Assembly (NCBI GenBank): GCA_001673575.1
Contig: LZME01000096.1
Coordinates: forward strand, 1 to 50,105
Direction: 5' to 3'
DNA: 50,105 bases
Origin: Mycolicibacter heraklionensis
Lineage (GTDB): Bacteria > Actinomycetota > Actinomycetes > Mycobacteriales > Mycobacteriaceae
Shown piece after piece: positions 1-8,646 of this stretch (the stretch's first letter is position 1; each line of letters begins with the position of its first letter). Position numbers and translations under genes: made by a program. A model generated the notes under the pieces. That model had not been told where the DNA came from and ran no database searches. It saw only the letters and a program-made list of their open reading frames with translations.

Positions 1-198
1 TAGTCGACCAGCCGGCCGAAGTGCTGCTCGAGCAGCCCGATCACCGCGAACGCCACCCAGGTGGGGACCAGCGCGCTGCCCTTTTTGTAGACGTAGCCGC
101 GGTCCTGGATGGTCTTGATGATCGAGGAGTACGTCGACGGCCGGCCGATGCCCAGCTCTTCGAGCGCCTTGACCAGCGAGGCCTCGGTGTAGCGCGCT
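1..198 (-). other. Inverted copy of a topA coding segment (fold-back)
   Basis: Read on the minus strand, these bases encode topoisomerase I sequence ([18 protein letters not shown], then a segment containing [13 protein letters not shown]) that belongs directly upstream of and overlapping the plus-strand topA reading frame starting at 191. A real gene cannot run in both directions at this point, so the left edge is either an assembly or amplification chimera or a small genuine inversion-duplication. The join lies in the palindrome AGCGCGCT, present at 70-77 and 191-198. An artefact is the likelier explanation. Confidence 0.85.
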
Positions 199-267
199 GG
201 TCCCCACCTGGGTGGCGTTCGCGGTGATCGGGCTGCTCGAGCAGCACTTCGGCCGGCTGGTCGACTA
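1..267. repeat. 77-bp perfect inverted repeat (1-77 / 191-267)
   Basis: Bases 1-77 are the exact reverse complement of 191-267. The 113-bp spacer (78-190) is topA coding sequence in the minus orientation. Both arms are topA coding sequence, which is the geometry expected from template switching at a short palindrome, not from a transposon or an attachment site. Confidence 0.9.
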
Positions 268-1354
268 CGACTTCACCGCCGCCATGGAGGACGAGCTCGA
301 CGGGATCGCCGCTGGGCGCCAGCGCCGCGTCGACTGGCTGCACAACTTCTACTTCGGTGGCGACTACGGGGTGGAAGGTTCCATCTCTCGTGCCGGTGGC
401 TTGAAGAAGCTGGTCGGGGTCAACTTGGAGGGCATCGACGCCCGCGAGATCAACTCGATCAAGCTCTTCGACGACGCCGAGGGCAGGCCGGTCTATGTGC
501 GGGTTGGCAAGAACGGCCCCTACCTGGAGCGCATGGTCGCCGGGGACGACGGGGAACCGACCCCGCAGCGGGCCAACCTGGATGACTCGCTGCCGCCGGA
601 CGAGCTGACCCTGGCGCTGGCCGAGGAACGCTTCGCCACCCCGCAGGAGGGTCGGTCGCTCGGTGTGGACCCGGCCACCGGGCACGAGGTCGTCGCCAAG
701 GACGGCCGCTACGGCCCGTACGTCACCGAAGTTCTGCCGCCCCCGCCGGACGACGAGTCCGGGGCGACCGCCAAGAAGGGCAAGAAGCCGACCGGCCCGA
801 AGCCGCGCACGGGTTCGCTGCTGCGCAGCATGAGCCTGGAAACCGTGACGCTCGACGACGCGCTGAAGCTGTTGTCGTTGCCGCGGGTGGTCGGCGTCGA
901 CCCCGAGTCCGGCGATGAGATCACCGCGCAGAACGGTCGCTACGGGCCGTACCTGAAGCGCGGCACCGATTCTCGGTCGCTGGCCACCGAGGAGCAGATC
1001 TTCGAGATCACCCTTGAAGAGGCGCTGAAGATCTACGCCGAGCCGAAGCGCCGTGGCCGCCAAGCGGCGGCGACTGCCGCGCTGCGGGAGCTGGGCGTCG
1101 ATCCGACGAGCGGCAAGCCGATGGTGATCAAGGACGGCCGATTCGGTCCGTACGTGACCGACGGTGAGACCAACGCCAGCCTGCGCAAGGGCGATGAGGT
1201 GGCCACCATCACCGATGAGCGTGCCTCCGAACTGCTCGCCGACCGGCGGGCACGGGGACCGGCCAAGAAGGCCGCCAAGAAGACCGCCCGCAAGGCACCC
1301 GCGAAAAAGGCGCCGGCGAAGAAGGCCGCTGCGAAGAAGGCTACAAAGAGCTGA
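191..1354 (+). CDS. topA: DNA topoisomerase I, C-terminal part (5' end missing)
   Basis: C-terminal 387 residues of a type IA topoisomerase, which relaxes negatively supercoiled DNA. The catalytic tyrosine domain lies outside the window. What remains is the end of the core ([20 protein letters not shown]) followed by the actinobacterial C-terminal repeats, each with a K/N-x-G-R-Y/F-G-P-Y motif: [36 protein letters not shown]. The last 35 residues are a Lys/Ala/Pro tail (repeats of KKAPAKKA) typical of mycobacterial TopA and thought to bind DNA. The frame is open from the fold-back junction, so no start can be assigned. It ends one base before the convergent cyclase gene. Confidence 0.95.
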   Translation, partial: SALVPTWVAFAVIGLLEQHFGRLVDYDFTAAMEDELDGIAAGRQRRVDWLHNFYFGGDYGVEGSISRAGGLKKLVGVNLEGIDAREINSIKLFDDAEGRPVYVRVGKNGPYLERMVAGDDGEPTPQRANLDDSLPPDELTLALAEERFATPQEGRSLGVDPATGHEVVAKDGRYGPYVTEVLPPPPDDESGATAKKGKKPTGPKPRTGSLLRSMSLETVTLDDALKLLSLPRVVGVDPESGDEITAQNGRYGPYLKRGTDSRSLATEEQIFEITLEEALKIYAEPKRRGRQAAATAALRELGVDPTSGKPMVIKDGRFGPYVTDGETNASLRKGDEVATITDERASELLADRRARGPAKKAAKKTARKAPAKKAPAKKAAAKKATKS

Positions 1355-1355
1355 G

Positions 1356-2987
1356 TCAGTCGGCTGCGGCCGCGGGCTCCGCGTCATCGGCGACTTCGGC
1401 CGGGATCGCTTCCAGCGCTGCGAGGTTCAGCGGCCGCGCCAGCTGAGTGGGAACGGCGCGCCCGCGTAACTCGACGATCTCGCCGACCTCCCAGCACAGC
1501 GCCTCAGCGTCGACCGCGCCGCTGACCGCCACCGCCGAAGCCAGCACGTGGCCGTCCTCCAACTTGGCCAGCTCGGTCAGCCGGGCAGCCTCGTTGACCG
1601 GGTCGCCGATCACGGTGTACTCGAAACGGGCCCGGGCGCCGATGTGGCCGGCGATCGCCCGCCCGGCCGACACCCCGATGCCGAACTCTTCGGAACCGAG
1701 CACCGGCAGCAGGCCGTCGTGCAGTTCGCGGGCCGCCGCCAAGGCTGCGCTGGAGGCGTCCGGGTGCTCGATGGGCGCACCGAAGATGGCCAGCGCCGCG
1801 TCACCCTGGAATTTGTTGACGAAACCGCCGTGGCGTCCGACGGCCTCGACCACGACCCGGAAGAACTCATTGAGCAGGTTGACGACCTCGCTGGGCGGCC
1901 GAGTCGCGGCCAGCTGGGTGGAACCCACCAAGTCGATGAAGAGCACCGCCACGTCGCGTTCCTGGCCGCCCAGCTCGGTGCCACGCTCCAGGGCCCGCCG
2001 GGCCACGTCTTCGCCGACGTAACGGCCGAACAGGTCACGCAACCGCTGCCGCTCGGCCAGGTCACGCACCATGTCGTTGAACCCGGCCTGCAGCAGCCCG
2101 AGCTCACTGGCGTCGTAGATCTGCATGTGTGCGTTGTAGTTGCCGCGCTGCACCTCGCCCAGCGCCCAGCGCAACTGGCGCAGCGGATCGGCGATCGACA
2201 TCGACACCAGCACGGTGCCGGCCAGCCCGATCACCAGGGCGGCCAGCGCCATCAGCAGGATCGGGGTGAACAGCTTGTCCGGTGAGGCGTTGAGCAACGA
2301 TGCCTTGCCGGCCAACACCGACAGCACGATCGCCAGCACCGGCACCCCGGTCGACAGCAGCCAGGTCAGCAGCTGCCGAAGGATCACTCCCGGCGCCCGC
2401 AGTTTCTCCGGGGTCCCGTCCCGCAGGGCCGCGACCGCGACCGGACGCAGCACCCGCTCGGACTGCAGATAACCGATGATCGCGGTGGCGGCGGCGCCCA
2501 GGGCGGTGGCGGTGACCACGATCGGCACCACCTCGTGCACCACCTGCCAGCTGATGATGACGAACACCACCCCGCCGACCGTCCAGTAGCAGATGCTGAT
2601 CAGAGAGCGGTAGAACGGCATCCGCAGCGCCCGGGACCGGGCCAGCTCGGTATCGGCCGGATCGGAGTCGCCGTTGGTCTCGAGATCGGCGAGCAGCGCC
2701 TCCCGGCGCTGCCAGCGGAACACCGGCATCAGCAATGCGGTGCTGATCGAAAAGCCGAGGGCGAACAGGCATAGCAGCACCACGGCGAACAACGCCAGGT
2801 TCAGGCGCGGCAAGTCCTGCAGATTGATGCGGTCTTCCTCGGGCAGGCCGAACCGCAGGAAACCGAAGACGAACAGCGACCCGATGATGTCGGCTTGCAG
2901 CATGCTCAGCGTGAAAACCGGCCAGGGAGTGCGCACGACCCAGCGGACGAATCGGTTGATCCGCCCGACCAGGGTCGTGGTGCTCAC
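1356..2987 (-). CDS. Membrane class III adenylate cyclase with HAMP domain (Rv3645-like)
   Basis: About 543 residues. The N-terminal ~270 residues hold several hydrophobic membrane segments, followed by a HAMP linker (SIADPLRQLRWALGEVQRGN) and a C-terminal class III cyclase catalytic domain. Catalytic signatures are VLFIDLVGSTQLA (first metal Asp), VNKFQGDAALAIFGAP (Lys for adenine recognition, second metal Asp) and YTVIGDPVNEAARL (transition-state Asn/Arg). It should make cAMP from ATP at the inner membrane. Size and architecture match Rv3645 of M. tuberculosis. The GTG at 2987 is preferred because a TACGGT -10 box ends 6 nt before it, implying a leaderless mRNA; the longer reading from 2993 adds two residues. 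Confidence 0.93.
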   Translation of the reverse strand: MSTTTLVGRINRFVRWVVRTPWPVFTLSMLQADIIGSLFVFGFLRFGLPEEDRINLQDLPRLNLALFAVVLLCLFALGFSISTALLMPVFRWQRREALLADLETNGDSDPADTELARSRALRMPFYRSLISICYWTVGGVVFVIISWQVVHEVVPIVVTATALGAAATAIIGYLQSERVLRPVAVAALRDGTPEKLRAPGVILRQLLTWLLSTGVPVLAIVLSVLAGKASLLNASPDKLFTPILLMALAALVIGLAGTVLVSMSIADPLRQLRWALGEVQRGNYNAHMQIYDASELGLLQAGFNDMVRDLAERQRLRDLFGRYVGEDVARRALERGTELGGQERDVAVLFIDLVGSTQLAATRPPSEVVNLLNEFFRVVVEAVGRHGGFVNKFQGDAALAIFGAPIEHPDASSAALAAARELHDGLLPVLGSEEFGIGVSAGRAIAGHIGARARFEYTVIGDPVNEAARLTELAKLEDGHVLASAVAVSGAVDAEALCWEVGEIVELRGRAVPTQLARPLNLAALEAIPAEVADDAEPAAAAD

Positions 2988-2993
2988 CAGCAC

Positions 2994-3072
2994 ACCGTAT
3001 CGGGCGAGAGGGGGAATGACCGAGGCCGATGGCTTGTCATGTCCGGGGCATGTCCGGTCAAGCCACTACTGT
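2994..3072. promoter_or_regulatory. Divergent leaderless promoters for cyclase and holB
   Basis: On the minus strand TACGGT (complement of 2994-2999) sits 6 nt before the cyclase GTG. On the plus strand TACTGT (3067-3072) sits 5 nt before the ATG at 3078 and 8 nt before the ATG at 3081. Both fit the mycobacterial TANNNT-N(5-9)-start arrangement of leaderless mRNAs. Confidence 0.5.
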
Positions 3073-3077
3073 GACCG

Positions 3078-4307
3078 ATGATGTCCGGGGTTTTCGCGCG
3101 TTTGGTGGGCCAGCAGTCGGTCGAAGCCGAGTTGTTGGCCGCGGCCCGGGCAGCTCGGCGTGATGTAGCACACAGTGGCATGACCGCCGGCGGTATGTCA
3201 CACGCCTGGTTGATCACCGGCCCGCCGGGATCGGGCCGGTCGATCGCGGCGGTGTGTTTCGCCGCGGCGCTGCAGTGCACCGCCGACGAGTCCGACGGCG
3301 GGCCGGGCTGCGGTCACTGCCGCGCCTGCACCACGACGATGGCCGGCACCCACGCCGACGTGCGGCGGGTGGTGCCGGAGGGACTGTCCATCGGCGTCGA
3401 TGAGATGCGGGCCATCGTGCAGGCCGCCTCCCGGCGCCCCGGGACCGGCCGCTGGCAGATCGTGGTGGTCGAGGACGCCGACCGGCTCACCGAGGGCGCG
3501 GGCAATGCCCTGCTGAAGGTGGTCGAGGAGCCGCCGCCCTCGACGGTGTTCCTGTTGTGTGCCCCGTCGGTCGATCCCGAGGACATCGCGATCACGCTGC
3601 GGTCCCGCTGCCGCCACGTGGCGCTGGTGACGCCGCCGCCGGCGGCCATTGCCCAGGTGCTGATCGACGCCGACGGGCTCGACCGCGAGACGGCGGACTG
3701 GGCGGCCGCCGTCAGCGGCGGCCACGTGGGCCGGGCCCGGCGGCTGGCCACCGATTCCGAGGCCCGGCAGCGCCGCCAGCGGGCACTGTCGCTGGCGCGC
3801 GACGCGGCGACCCCGTCGCGGGCCTTCACCGCAGTCGACGAGTTGGTGGCCGCAGCGGAGTCCGAGGCGCGGGATCTGACCTCCGAGCGCGCCGAGATCG
3901 AGACCGAGGAACTGCGCACCGCGCTGGGGGCCGGCGGCACCGGCAAGGGCACCGCCGGAACACTGCGCGGCACCGCCGGGGTGATCAAGGACCTGGAGCG
4001 CCGGCAGAAGTCCCGGCAGACTCGGGCCTCGCGTGACGCGCTGGATCGGGCCCTGATCGACCTGGCCACCTACTTTCGCGACGCCCTGCTGGTGGCCACG
4101 GCCTCGGCCGGTGTCGCCCGGCCCAACCACCCGGACATGACCGATGCGGTGGCGGCCATCGCCGCCCACGCGTCGCCGGATCGGCTGTTGCGCTGCATCG
4201 AGGCGGTGCTCGAATGCCGCGACGCACTGGCGGCCAACGTCAAGCCCCGCTTCGCCGTCGGGGCCATGGTGGCCACCGTCGGGCAGGCCCTGCGAGACGA
4301 CCTGTAG
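3078..4307 (+). CDS. holB: DNA polymerase III subunit delta prime (Rv3644c-like)
   Basis: A 409-residue AAA+ clamp-loader subunit that helps load the beta sliding clamp during replication. A Walker-A-like GPPGSGRS lies at about residues 50-57, a zinc-binding cluster at about 75-90 (CGHCRAC preceded by another Cys), and a DEAD-box-like Walker B region reads VVVEDADRLTEGAGNALLKVVEEPP. The sensor SRC motif appears as LRSRCRHVAL. The start is ATG 3078 or the adjacent ATG 3081; the second is better spaced from the TACTGT box for a leaderless start. It is followed by a tRNA gene. Confidence 0.93.
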   Translation: MMSGVFARLVGQQSVEAELLAAARAARRDVAHSGMTAGGMSHAWLITGPPGSGRSIAAVCFAAALQCTADESDGGPGCGHCRACTTTMAGTHADVRRVVPEGLSIGVDEMRAIVQAASRRPGTGRWQIVVVEDADRLTEGAGNALLKVVEEPPPSTVFLLCAPSVDPEDIAITLRSRCRHVALVTPPPAAIAQVLIDADGLDRETADWAAAVSGGHVGRARRLATDSEARQRRQRALSLARDAATPSRAFTAVDELVAAAESEARDLTSERAEIETEELRTALGAGGTGKGTAGTLRGTAGVIKDLERRQKSRQTRASRDALDRALIDLATYFRDALLVATASAGVARPNHPDMTDAVAAIAAHASPDRLLRCIEAVLECRDALAANVKPRFAVGAMVATVGQALRDDL

Positions 4308-4336
4308 ACTGATCCGGCCCGGCCTCGGTCGAGCCC

Positions 4337-4412
4337 GCCACCTTAGCTCAGTCGGTAGAGCAATTCACTCGTAATGAATAGGTCAGGAGTTCGATTCTCC
4401 TAGGTGGCTCCA
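4337..4412 (+). tRNA. tRNA-Thr (anticodon CGT)
   Basis: Complete cloverleaf: acceptor stem GCCACCT (4337-4343) pairs with AGGTGGC (4402-4408); D arm GCTC...GAGC; anticodon stem ATTCA/TGAAT around loop CTCGTAA with anticodon CGT at 4370-4372; T arm AGGAG/CTCCT around TTCGATT. CCA is encoded at 4410-4412. It reads ACG threonine codons. Confidence 0.97.
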
Positions 4413-4517
4413 CAAGCTCGACCCAGTTCATGTTCCCGTGAGCGTGCATGTCTGCACGCCGACACACCGCCCCTGCCGGCATTCTGCGCACGTTCGCCGA
4501 GGGCTATGCCGGCAGAC

Positions 4518-4542
4518 GTTATTGACAATCATTGTCAATAAC
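4518..4542. promoter_or_regulatory. Perfect 25-bp Fur/Zur-type palindrome
   Basis: Left arm GTTATTGACAAT, centre C, right arm ATTGTCAATAAC: a perfect palindrome with 12-base arms. The core is a 7-1-7 repeat, TGACAAT-C-ATTGTCA, the layout bound by Fur-family regulators. It differs from the mycobacterial Zur (FurB) consensus I recall, TGAAAATCATTTTCA, at two symmetrical positions. It overlaps the -35 region of the methyltransferase promoter, so it should act as a repressor site. The regulator could also be FurA or another family member. Confidence 0.8.
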
Positions 4543-4560
4543 CGCCGTGCGCGCTAGCCT
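4532..4560 (+). promoter_or_regulatory. Predicted SigA-type promoter under the palindrome
   Basis: A -35-like TTGTCA at 4532-4537 (inside the right palindrome arm) and a -10 TAGCCT at 4555-4560 are 17 bp apart. Expected transcription start is about 4567, 35 nt before the GTG at 4602. The rest of 4413-4517 shows no gene or obvious structure. Confidence 0.55.
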
Positions 4561-4601
4561 GAGGGCCGCGCGCCGCCGAGACCGCAACGGTCGCTGCCGG
4601 T

Positions 4602-5423
4602 GTGCACCAGACCGCGCCGACGAAGCGAGCAATCCCGTTGTCCACCAGCGCCAAACCTGAAGTGTCATCGCTCTTTCGCTACATAGAAACCCTGCACGGC
4701 GATCGAGCGTGGGGCGCCATGCTGGATTCCGGTGCCGGGGTGAAGTCCCTGCAATGGATCCAGGCGCTGCCGACCGACCGCTGGACGGCGATCACCGCGG
4801 CGCCCGGCATGGCCGAGGCGGCTCGTGCGGCACTGGGCGATGGAATCCGGCCACAAGACCGGTTGCTGGTCGGCAACTGGATCGATGACAGCCTGCTCGC
4901 CGGCGAAACCTTCGACACCGTGCTCGTCGACTATCTCGTCGGCGCGATCGAGGGCTTTGCTCCGTACTGGCAGGACCGGGTGTTTGCACGATTGCGTCCG
5001 CTGGTCGCCGACAACGGCCGGCTCTATATCACTGGGCTGGAACCCTACGTTCAGTACCAGCCCGAGACCGACAGCGGCCGAATCATCTGGGAAATCGGGC
5101 GGGCCCGCGACGCGTGTCTGCTGCTGGCCGGGGAGCGGCCCTACCGTGAATATCCGCTCGACTGGATGCTGCGCCAGCTCGAACGGGCCGGGTTTGTGAT
5201 CGTGGAGAGCCGACGCTTCCCGATTCGCTACGGGCCCGGTCATGTCAACCGCCAGCTTGATATGTGCCGCAGGCGACTTCAACGTTTCGGGTCCGCGGCA
5301 CTCGGCGGCGGGATGCTCCAGTATGTCGAAGAACTACGGCTTCGAGCGCTGCTCGTCCTCGCCCGTGACGGCGGTCTGCGGCACGGTCACGACTACGTGA
5401 TCGCCGCGGAGCCCGCGCGCTGA
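4602..5423 (+). CDS. Class I SAM-dependent methyltransferase-like protein
   Basis: A 273-residue protein with a Rossmann-like methyltransferase layout: MLDSGAGVKSLQWIQAL near residues 40-55 (degenerate glycine motif I), FDTVLVDYLVGAIEG at about 103-117 (motif with acidic residue after a beta strand), and RLRPLVADNGRLYITGLEP at about 130-148. The rest contains no family signature I recognise, so substrate is unknown. It stands alone: tRNA-Thr upstream, the convergent cysE gene downstream (7 nt between stops). The palindrome over its promoter suggests derepression in metal limitation, probably zinc. GTG start chosen as the longest start downstream of the predicted promoter; no strong ribosome-binding site is visible. 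Confidence 0.7.
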   Translation: MHQTAPTKRAIPLSTSAKPEVSSLFRYIETLHGDRAWGAMLDSGAGVKSLQWIQALPTDRWTAITAAPGMAEAARAALGDGIRPQDRLLVGNWIDDSLLAGETFDTVLVDYLVGAIEGFAPYWQDRVFARLRPLVADNGRLYITGLEPYVQYQPETDSGRIIWEIGRARDACLLLAGERPYREYPLDWMLRQLERAGFVIVESRRFPIRYGPGHVNRQLDMCRRRLQRFGSAALGGGMLQYVEELRLRALLVLARDGGLRHGHDYVIAAEPAR

Positions 5424-5430
5424 ACGTGGT

Positions 5431-6015
5431 TTAGATGTACATCGCCGGGTCGATGTAGCTGGTCGGGTCCACCAGCGGCTCGCGCTGCTTCTCGGTGCGG
5501 TGGCGCACCGCAGCCGGGATTCCGGTGGCGATGCAATCCGCCGGAACATCCTGGGTGACAACGGCGTTCGCGCCGATCGCGCTGCCGTCTCCGATGGTGA
5601 TCGGACCGAGCACCTTCGCGCCGGCGCCCACCGTGACGCCGTTGCCGATGGTCGGGTGGCGCTTGCCGTGACTCAGCGAGCGCCCGCCGAGGGTGACACC
5701 GTGATAGACCATGACGTCATCGCCGATCTCGGTGGTCTCGCCGATCACCACGCCCAGGCCGTGGTCGATGAAGAAGCGCCGCCCGATCGTCGCGCCGGGG
5801 TGGATCTCGATACCGGTGGCGAATCGGGTGGCTTGAGCCAGCACGCGGGCCACCCCGCGCAGCGCCGGCTTGGCCCACAGCCGGTGCGCGAGCCGATGCG
5901 ACCAGATCGCGTGCAAGCCCGAATAGACCAGGGCGTTCTCGAAATCCCCGCGCGCGGCCGGGTCATGCTCGCGCGCGTTGCGCAGGTCCTCGCGCAACGC
6001 CGCCCACACGCTCAT
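5431..6015 (-). CDS. cysE: Serine O-acetyltransferase
   Basis: A 194-residue left-handed beta-helix acetyltransferase that makes O-acetylserine from serine and acetyl-CoA, the first step of cysteine synthesis. CysE signatures are SHRLAHRLW (N-terminal helical region), [19 protein letters not shown] with the catalytic His/Asp, and [20 protein letters not shown], followed by hexapeptide turns ([18 protein letters not shown]). It is the last gene of the encapsulin operon, directly after cysK: an in-frame GTG at 6027 overlaps the cysK stop, and the ATG at 6015 is used here. Product feeds CysK. Confidence 0.95.
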   Translation of the reverse strand: MSVWAALREDLRNAREHDPAARGDFENALVYSGLHAIWSHRLAHRLWAKPALRGVARVLAQATRFATGIEIHPGATIGRRFFIDHGLGVVIGETTEIGDDVMVYHGVTLGGRSLSHGKRHPTIGNGVTVGAGAKVLGPITIGDGSAIGANAVVTQDVPADCIATGIPAAVRHRTEKQREPLVDPTSYIDPAMYI

Positions 6016-6023
6016 GAGTGCGC

Positions 6024-6959
6024 TCACTGGCGAATATGTTCGAACAGCGGCGTCGAGATGTAGCGCTCGCCGAAGTCGGGAACCACCACCACGATCAGCT
6101 TTCCGGCGTTCTCCGGGCGCTTGGCCAATTCGAGGGCGGCCCACACGTTGGCACCGGCCGAGATTCCGCCGAGGATCCCCTCCTCGGTGCCCAGCGCGCG
6201 AGCCACCCGGATGGCGTCGTCGAACTGCGCGTCGATGATCTCGTCGTAACAGTCGCGGTCGAGCACCTCGGGGACGAAGTTGGCGCCCAGCCCCTGGATC
6301 TTGTGTGGGCCGGGGTCGGCGCCGTGCAGGATCGCCGAGTCCTTGGGCTCCACGCCGACGATCTGAACATCGGGCTTGTGGGCCTTGAGGGTGTGCGACA
6401 CACCGGTCAGCGTGCCGCCGGTGCCGATGCCGGCGACGAAGATGTCGACGGCGCCGTCGGTGTCCTTCCAGATCTCTTCGCCGGTCGTCCGCTCGTGGAT
6501 CGACGGGTTCGCCGGGTTGGCGAACTGGTCTGCGGACAGGGCGTTGTGGGTGTCGGCGACGATCTGCTTGGCCTTGGCCACGGCGCCGGCCATGCCCTCG
6601 GAGCCGGGCGTCAGCACGATCTCGGCGCCGTAGGCGCGCAGCATCACCCGGCGCTCGGTGGACATGGTGTCCGGCATGGTCAGGATCACCTTGTAACCCC
6701 GGGCCGCGCCGACCATCGCCAGGGCGATGCCGGTGTTGCCGCTGGTGGCCTCGACGATGGTGCCCCCGGGACGCAGCTGGCCGGACTGCTCAGCGGCGTC
6801 GATGATCGCGACGCCGATGCGGTCCTTGACGCTGTTGGCGGGGTTGTAGAACTCGAGTTTGGCCGCCACTTGAGCGTCCAGTCCCTCGGTCAGCCGGTTG
6901 AGCCGCACCAGCGGCGTATGGCCGATCAGCTCGGTGACGTTGTTGTAGATCCTGCCCAT
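6024..6959 (-). CDS. cysK: Cysteine synthase (O-acetylserine sulfhydrylase)
   Basis: A 311-residue PLP enzyme converting O-acetylserine and sulfide to cysteine. The PLP lysine is in [12 protein letters not shown], the substrate loop in [12 protein letters not shown], and the phosphate-binding glycine loop in [11 protein letters not shown]. The C-terminus ends in a Gln-rich hexapeptide-free tail (LFEHIRQ). ATG at 6959 follows a GGAAAGGG ribosome-binding site. It lies 34 nt behind the desulfurase gene and runs into cysE, so cysteine supply is co-expressed with the encapsulated desulfurase. Confidence 0.97.
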   Translation of the reverse strand: MGRIYNNVTELIGHTPLVRLNRLTEGLDAQVAAKLEFYNPANSVKDRIGVAIIDAAEQSGQLRPGGTIVEATSGNTGIALAMVGAARGYKVILTMPDTMSTERRVMLRAYGAEIVLTPGSEGMAGAVAKAKQIVADTHNALSADQFANPANPSIHERTTGEEIWKDTDGAVDIFVAGIGTGGTLTGVSHTLKAHKPDVQIVGVEPKDSAILHGADPGPHKIQGLGANFVPEVLDRDCYDEIIDAQFDDAIRVARALGTEEGILGGISAGANVWAALELAKRPENAGKLIVVVVPDFGERYISTPLFEHIRQ

Positions 6960-6993
6960 CAAATGCCCTTTCCTACCAAGGCCGCCATAGGTG

Positions 6994-8646
6994 CTACGCG
7001 CTCCCTTCGGCAATGCGCCGTACGGCCTTGATGAAGACGTCGATCTCTTCGAAAGTGTTGTAGAACGCGAACGACGGCCGCACGGTGGCCTCCAGGCCAT
7101 AGCGGCGCAGGATCGGCTGCGCGCAGTGGTGACCGGCGCGCACCGCGATGCCCTCGGAGTTCAGTGCCTTGCCCACTTCCAACGGCTCGTGGCCGGCCAG
7201 CACGAACGACAACACACTGGCCTTCTCGTCGGCGGTGCCGACGAGCCGCACCCCGGGGATATCGGCCAGGCGCGGCGTGGCGTATTCGAGTAGGGCGTGC
7301 TCGTAGGCGGCGATGCGTTCGATGCCCACTCGTTCCACATAGCGCAGGGCTTCGCCCAGGCCGACCGCATCGGCGATGTTGCCAGTGCCCGCCTCAAACT
7401 TGTTGGGCGGTTCCTGGTAGAGCGAGCGCTCCAGGGTGACGTCGGCAATCATGTTGCCTCCACCCTGCCACGGCGGCGTCTCGGCCAGCGCCTCGGCGGT
7501 GCCGTAGAGCACTCCGATCCCGGTGGGACCGAAGATCTTGTGCCCGGAGAACGCGAAGAAGTCCGCGCCCAGCGATTGCACGTCGATCGGGATGTGGGGG
7601 ATCGACTGTGCCCCGTCGATCAGAACCCGAGCGCCGTAGCGGTGGGCGAGCTCGACGATGTCGTGCACCGGGGTGACGGTGCCCAGCGCGTTGGAGACAT
7701 GTGTGGCGGCAACCAGTTTGGTTCGCGGGCCCAGCAGGTCCTCGAATTCGCCCAGCAGCAGGTTGCCCGCCTCGTCTACCGGGGCCACCTTCAAAATCGC
7801 CCCGGTCTTCTTCGAGATCAATTGCCACGGAACGATATTCGCGTGGTGCTCCAGGTGGGTGATGACGATCTCATCGCCGGGGCGCAGGTTCTTGCCGCCC
7901 CAGGCGTATGCCACCAGGTTGATCGCCTCCGTGGTGCCACGCACGAAGACGATGTCCTCACTGCGCGGTGCGCCCAGGAATCGCCGCACGGTGTCGCGGG
8001 CGTCCTCGTAGGCATCGGTGGCGCGGGCCGCGAGTTCGTGTGCGGCCCGGTGAATGTTGGAGTTCTCGTGGGCGTAGAAGTGCGCCAGCCTGTCGATGAC
8101 GGCCTGCGGCTTCTGTGTGGTGGCGGCGTTGTCGAACCAGATCAACGGCTTGCCGTTGACGGTCTCGCGCAGGATCGGAAAGTCGGCGCGCACCGCGTTG
8201 ACGTCGAAGATCTCGTGCGAGTCCGGCACCGTCGGAGCCGGTTCGGCGGACGGCACCCGATGCGACAAGAACGCGTAGTTCGCTTCGTCGCCACCGACGG
8301 CCGGCGTGCGGGAGCCGTGCCAATCCAGCTGCGGAACCGCCGGCGTGCCCCCGGGCCAGCCGGGCGCCGATCCACGTGGCGCGACCGGGACCGCACTGGC
8401 CGGGGAACCGGCCAGCACCCCGGGCACGGTCGGCACGATGCCGCTCGGCACCGCGAACGCCGACAGGTCGGCCAGCCCGGGCGGCAGCAACCCGGACGGG
8501 TCGGGTGCGCCGCCCCGGGGTGCCACCGCGGTGGTCTGCGGCGGCGAGTCCGGACCGGGCCGGGCGGCATACAGCTGGTTGGCCAGTACCTCCAGCTCAG
8601 CGGCGCTGACCGGTGGGTTTACCGGCCTGGGGTCACTTGTACTCAT
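6994..8646 (-). CDS. SufS-type cysteine desulfurase with N-terminal encapsulin-cargo extension
   Basis: A 550-residue protein. Residues ~145-550 are a class V aminotransferase-fold cysteine desulfurase that removes sulfur from cysteine as an enzyme persulfide: [10 protein letters not shown] at ~172, PLP lysine K370 in [11 protein letters not shown], catalytic C508 in RAGHHCAQP. Residues 1-~144 are a Pro/Ala/Gly-rich, low-complexity extension with one short predicted helix ([16 protein letters not shown]). In family 2A encapsulin systems this kind of extension carries the desulfurase into the shell. The start ATG at 8646 overlaps the encapsulin stop by 14 nt, which indicates translational coupling. 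Confidence 0.95.
   Translation of the reverse strand: MSTSDPRPVNPPVSAAELEVLANQLYAARPGPDSPPQTTAVAPRGGAPDPSGLLPPGLADLSAFAVPSGIVPTVPGVLAGSPASAVPVAPRGSAPGWPGGTPAVPQLDWHGSRTPAVGGDEANYAFLSHRVPSAEPAPTVPDSHEIFDVNAVRADFPILRETVNGKPLIWFDNAATTQKPQAVIDRLAHFYAHENSNIHRAAHELAARATDAYEDARDTVRRFLGAPRSEDIVFVRGTTEAINLVAYAWGGKNLRPGDEIVITHLEHHANIVPWQLISKKTGAILKVAPVDEAGNLLLGEFEDLLGPRTKLVAATHVSNALGTVTPVHDIVELAHRYGARVLIDGAQSIPHIPIDVQSLGADFFAFSGHKIFGPTGIGVLYGTAEALAETPPWQGGGNMIADVTLERSLYQEPPNKFEAGTGNIADAVGLGEALRYVERVGIERIAAYEHALLEYATPRLADIPGVRLVGTADEKASVLSFVLAGHEPLEVGKALNSEGIAVRAGHHCAQPILRRYGLEATVRPSFAFYNTFEEIDVFIKAVRRIAEGSA

Noticed and set aside
41..1387. Long minus-strand open frame across topA
   Set aside because: It mirrors topA in antisense, is Arg/Gly-rich without domains, and partly results from the fold-back.
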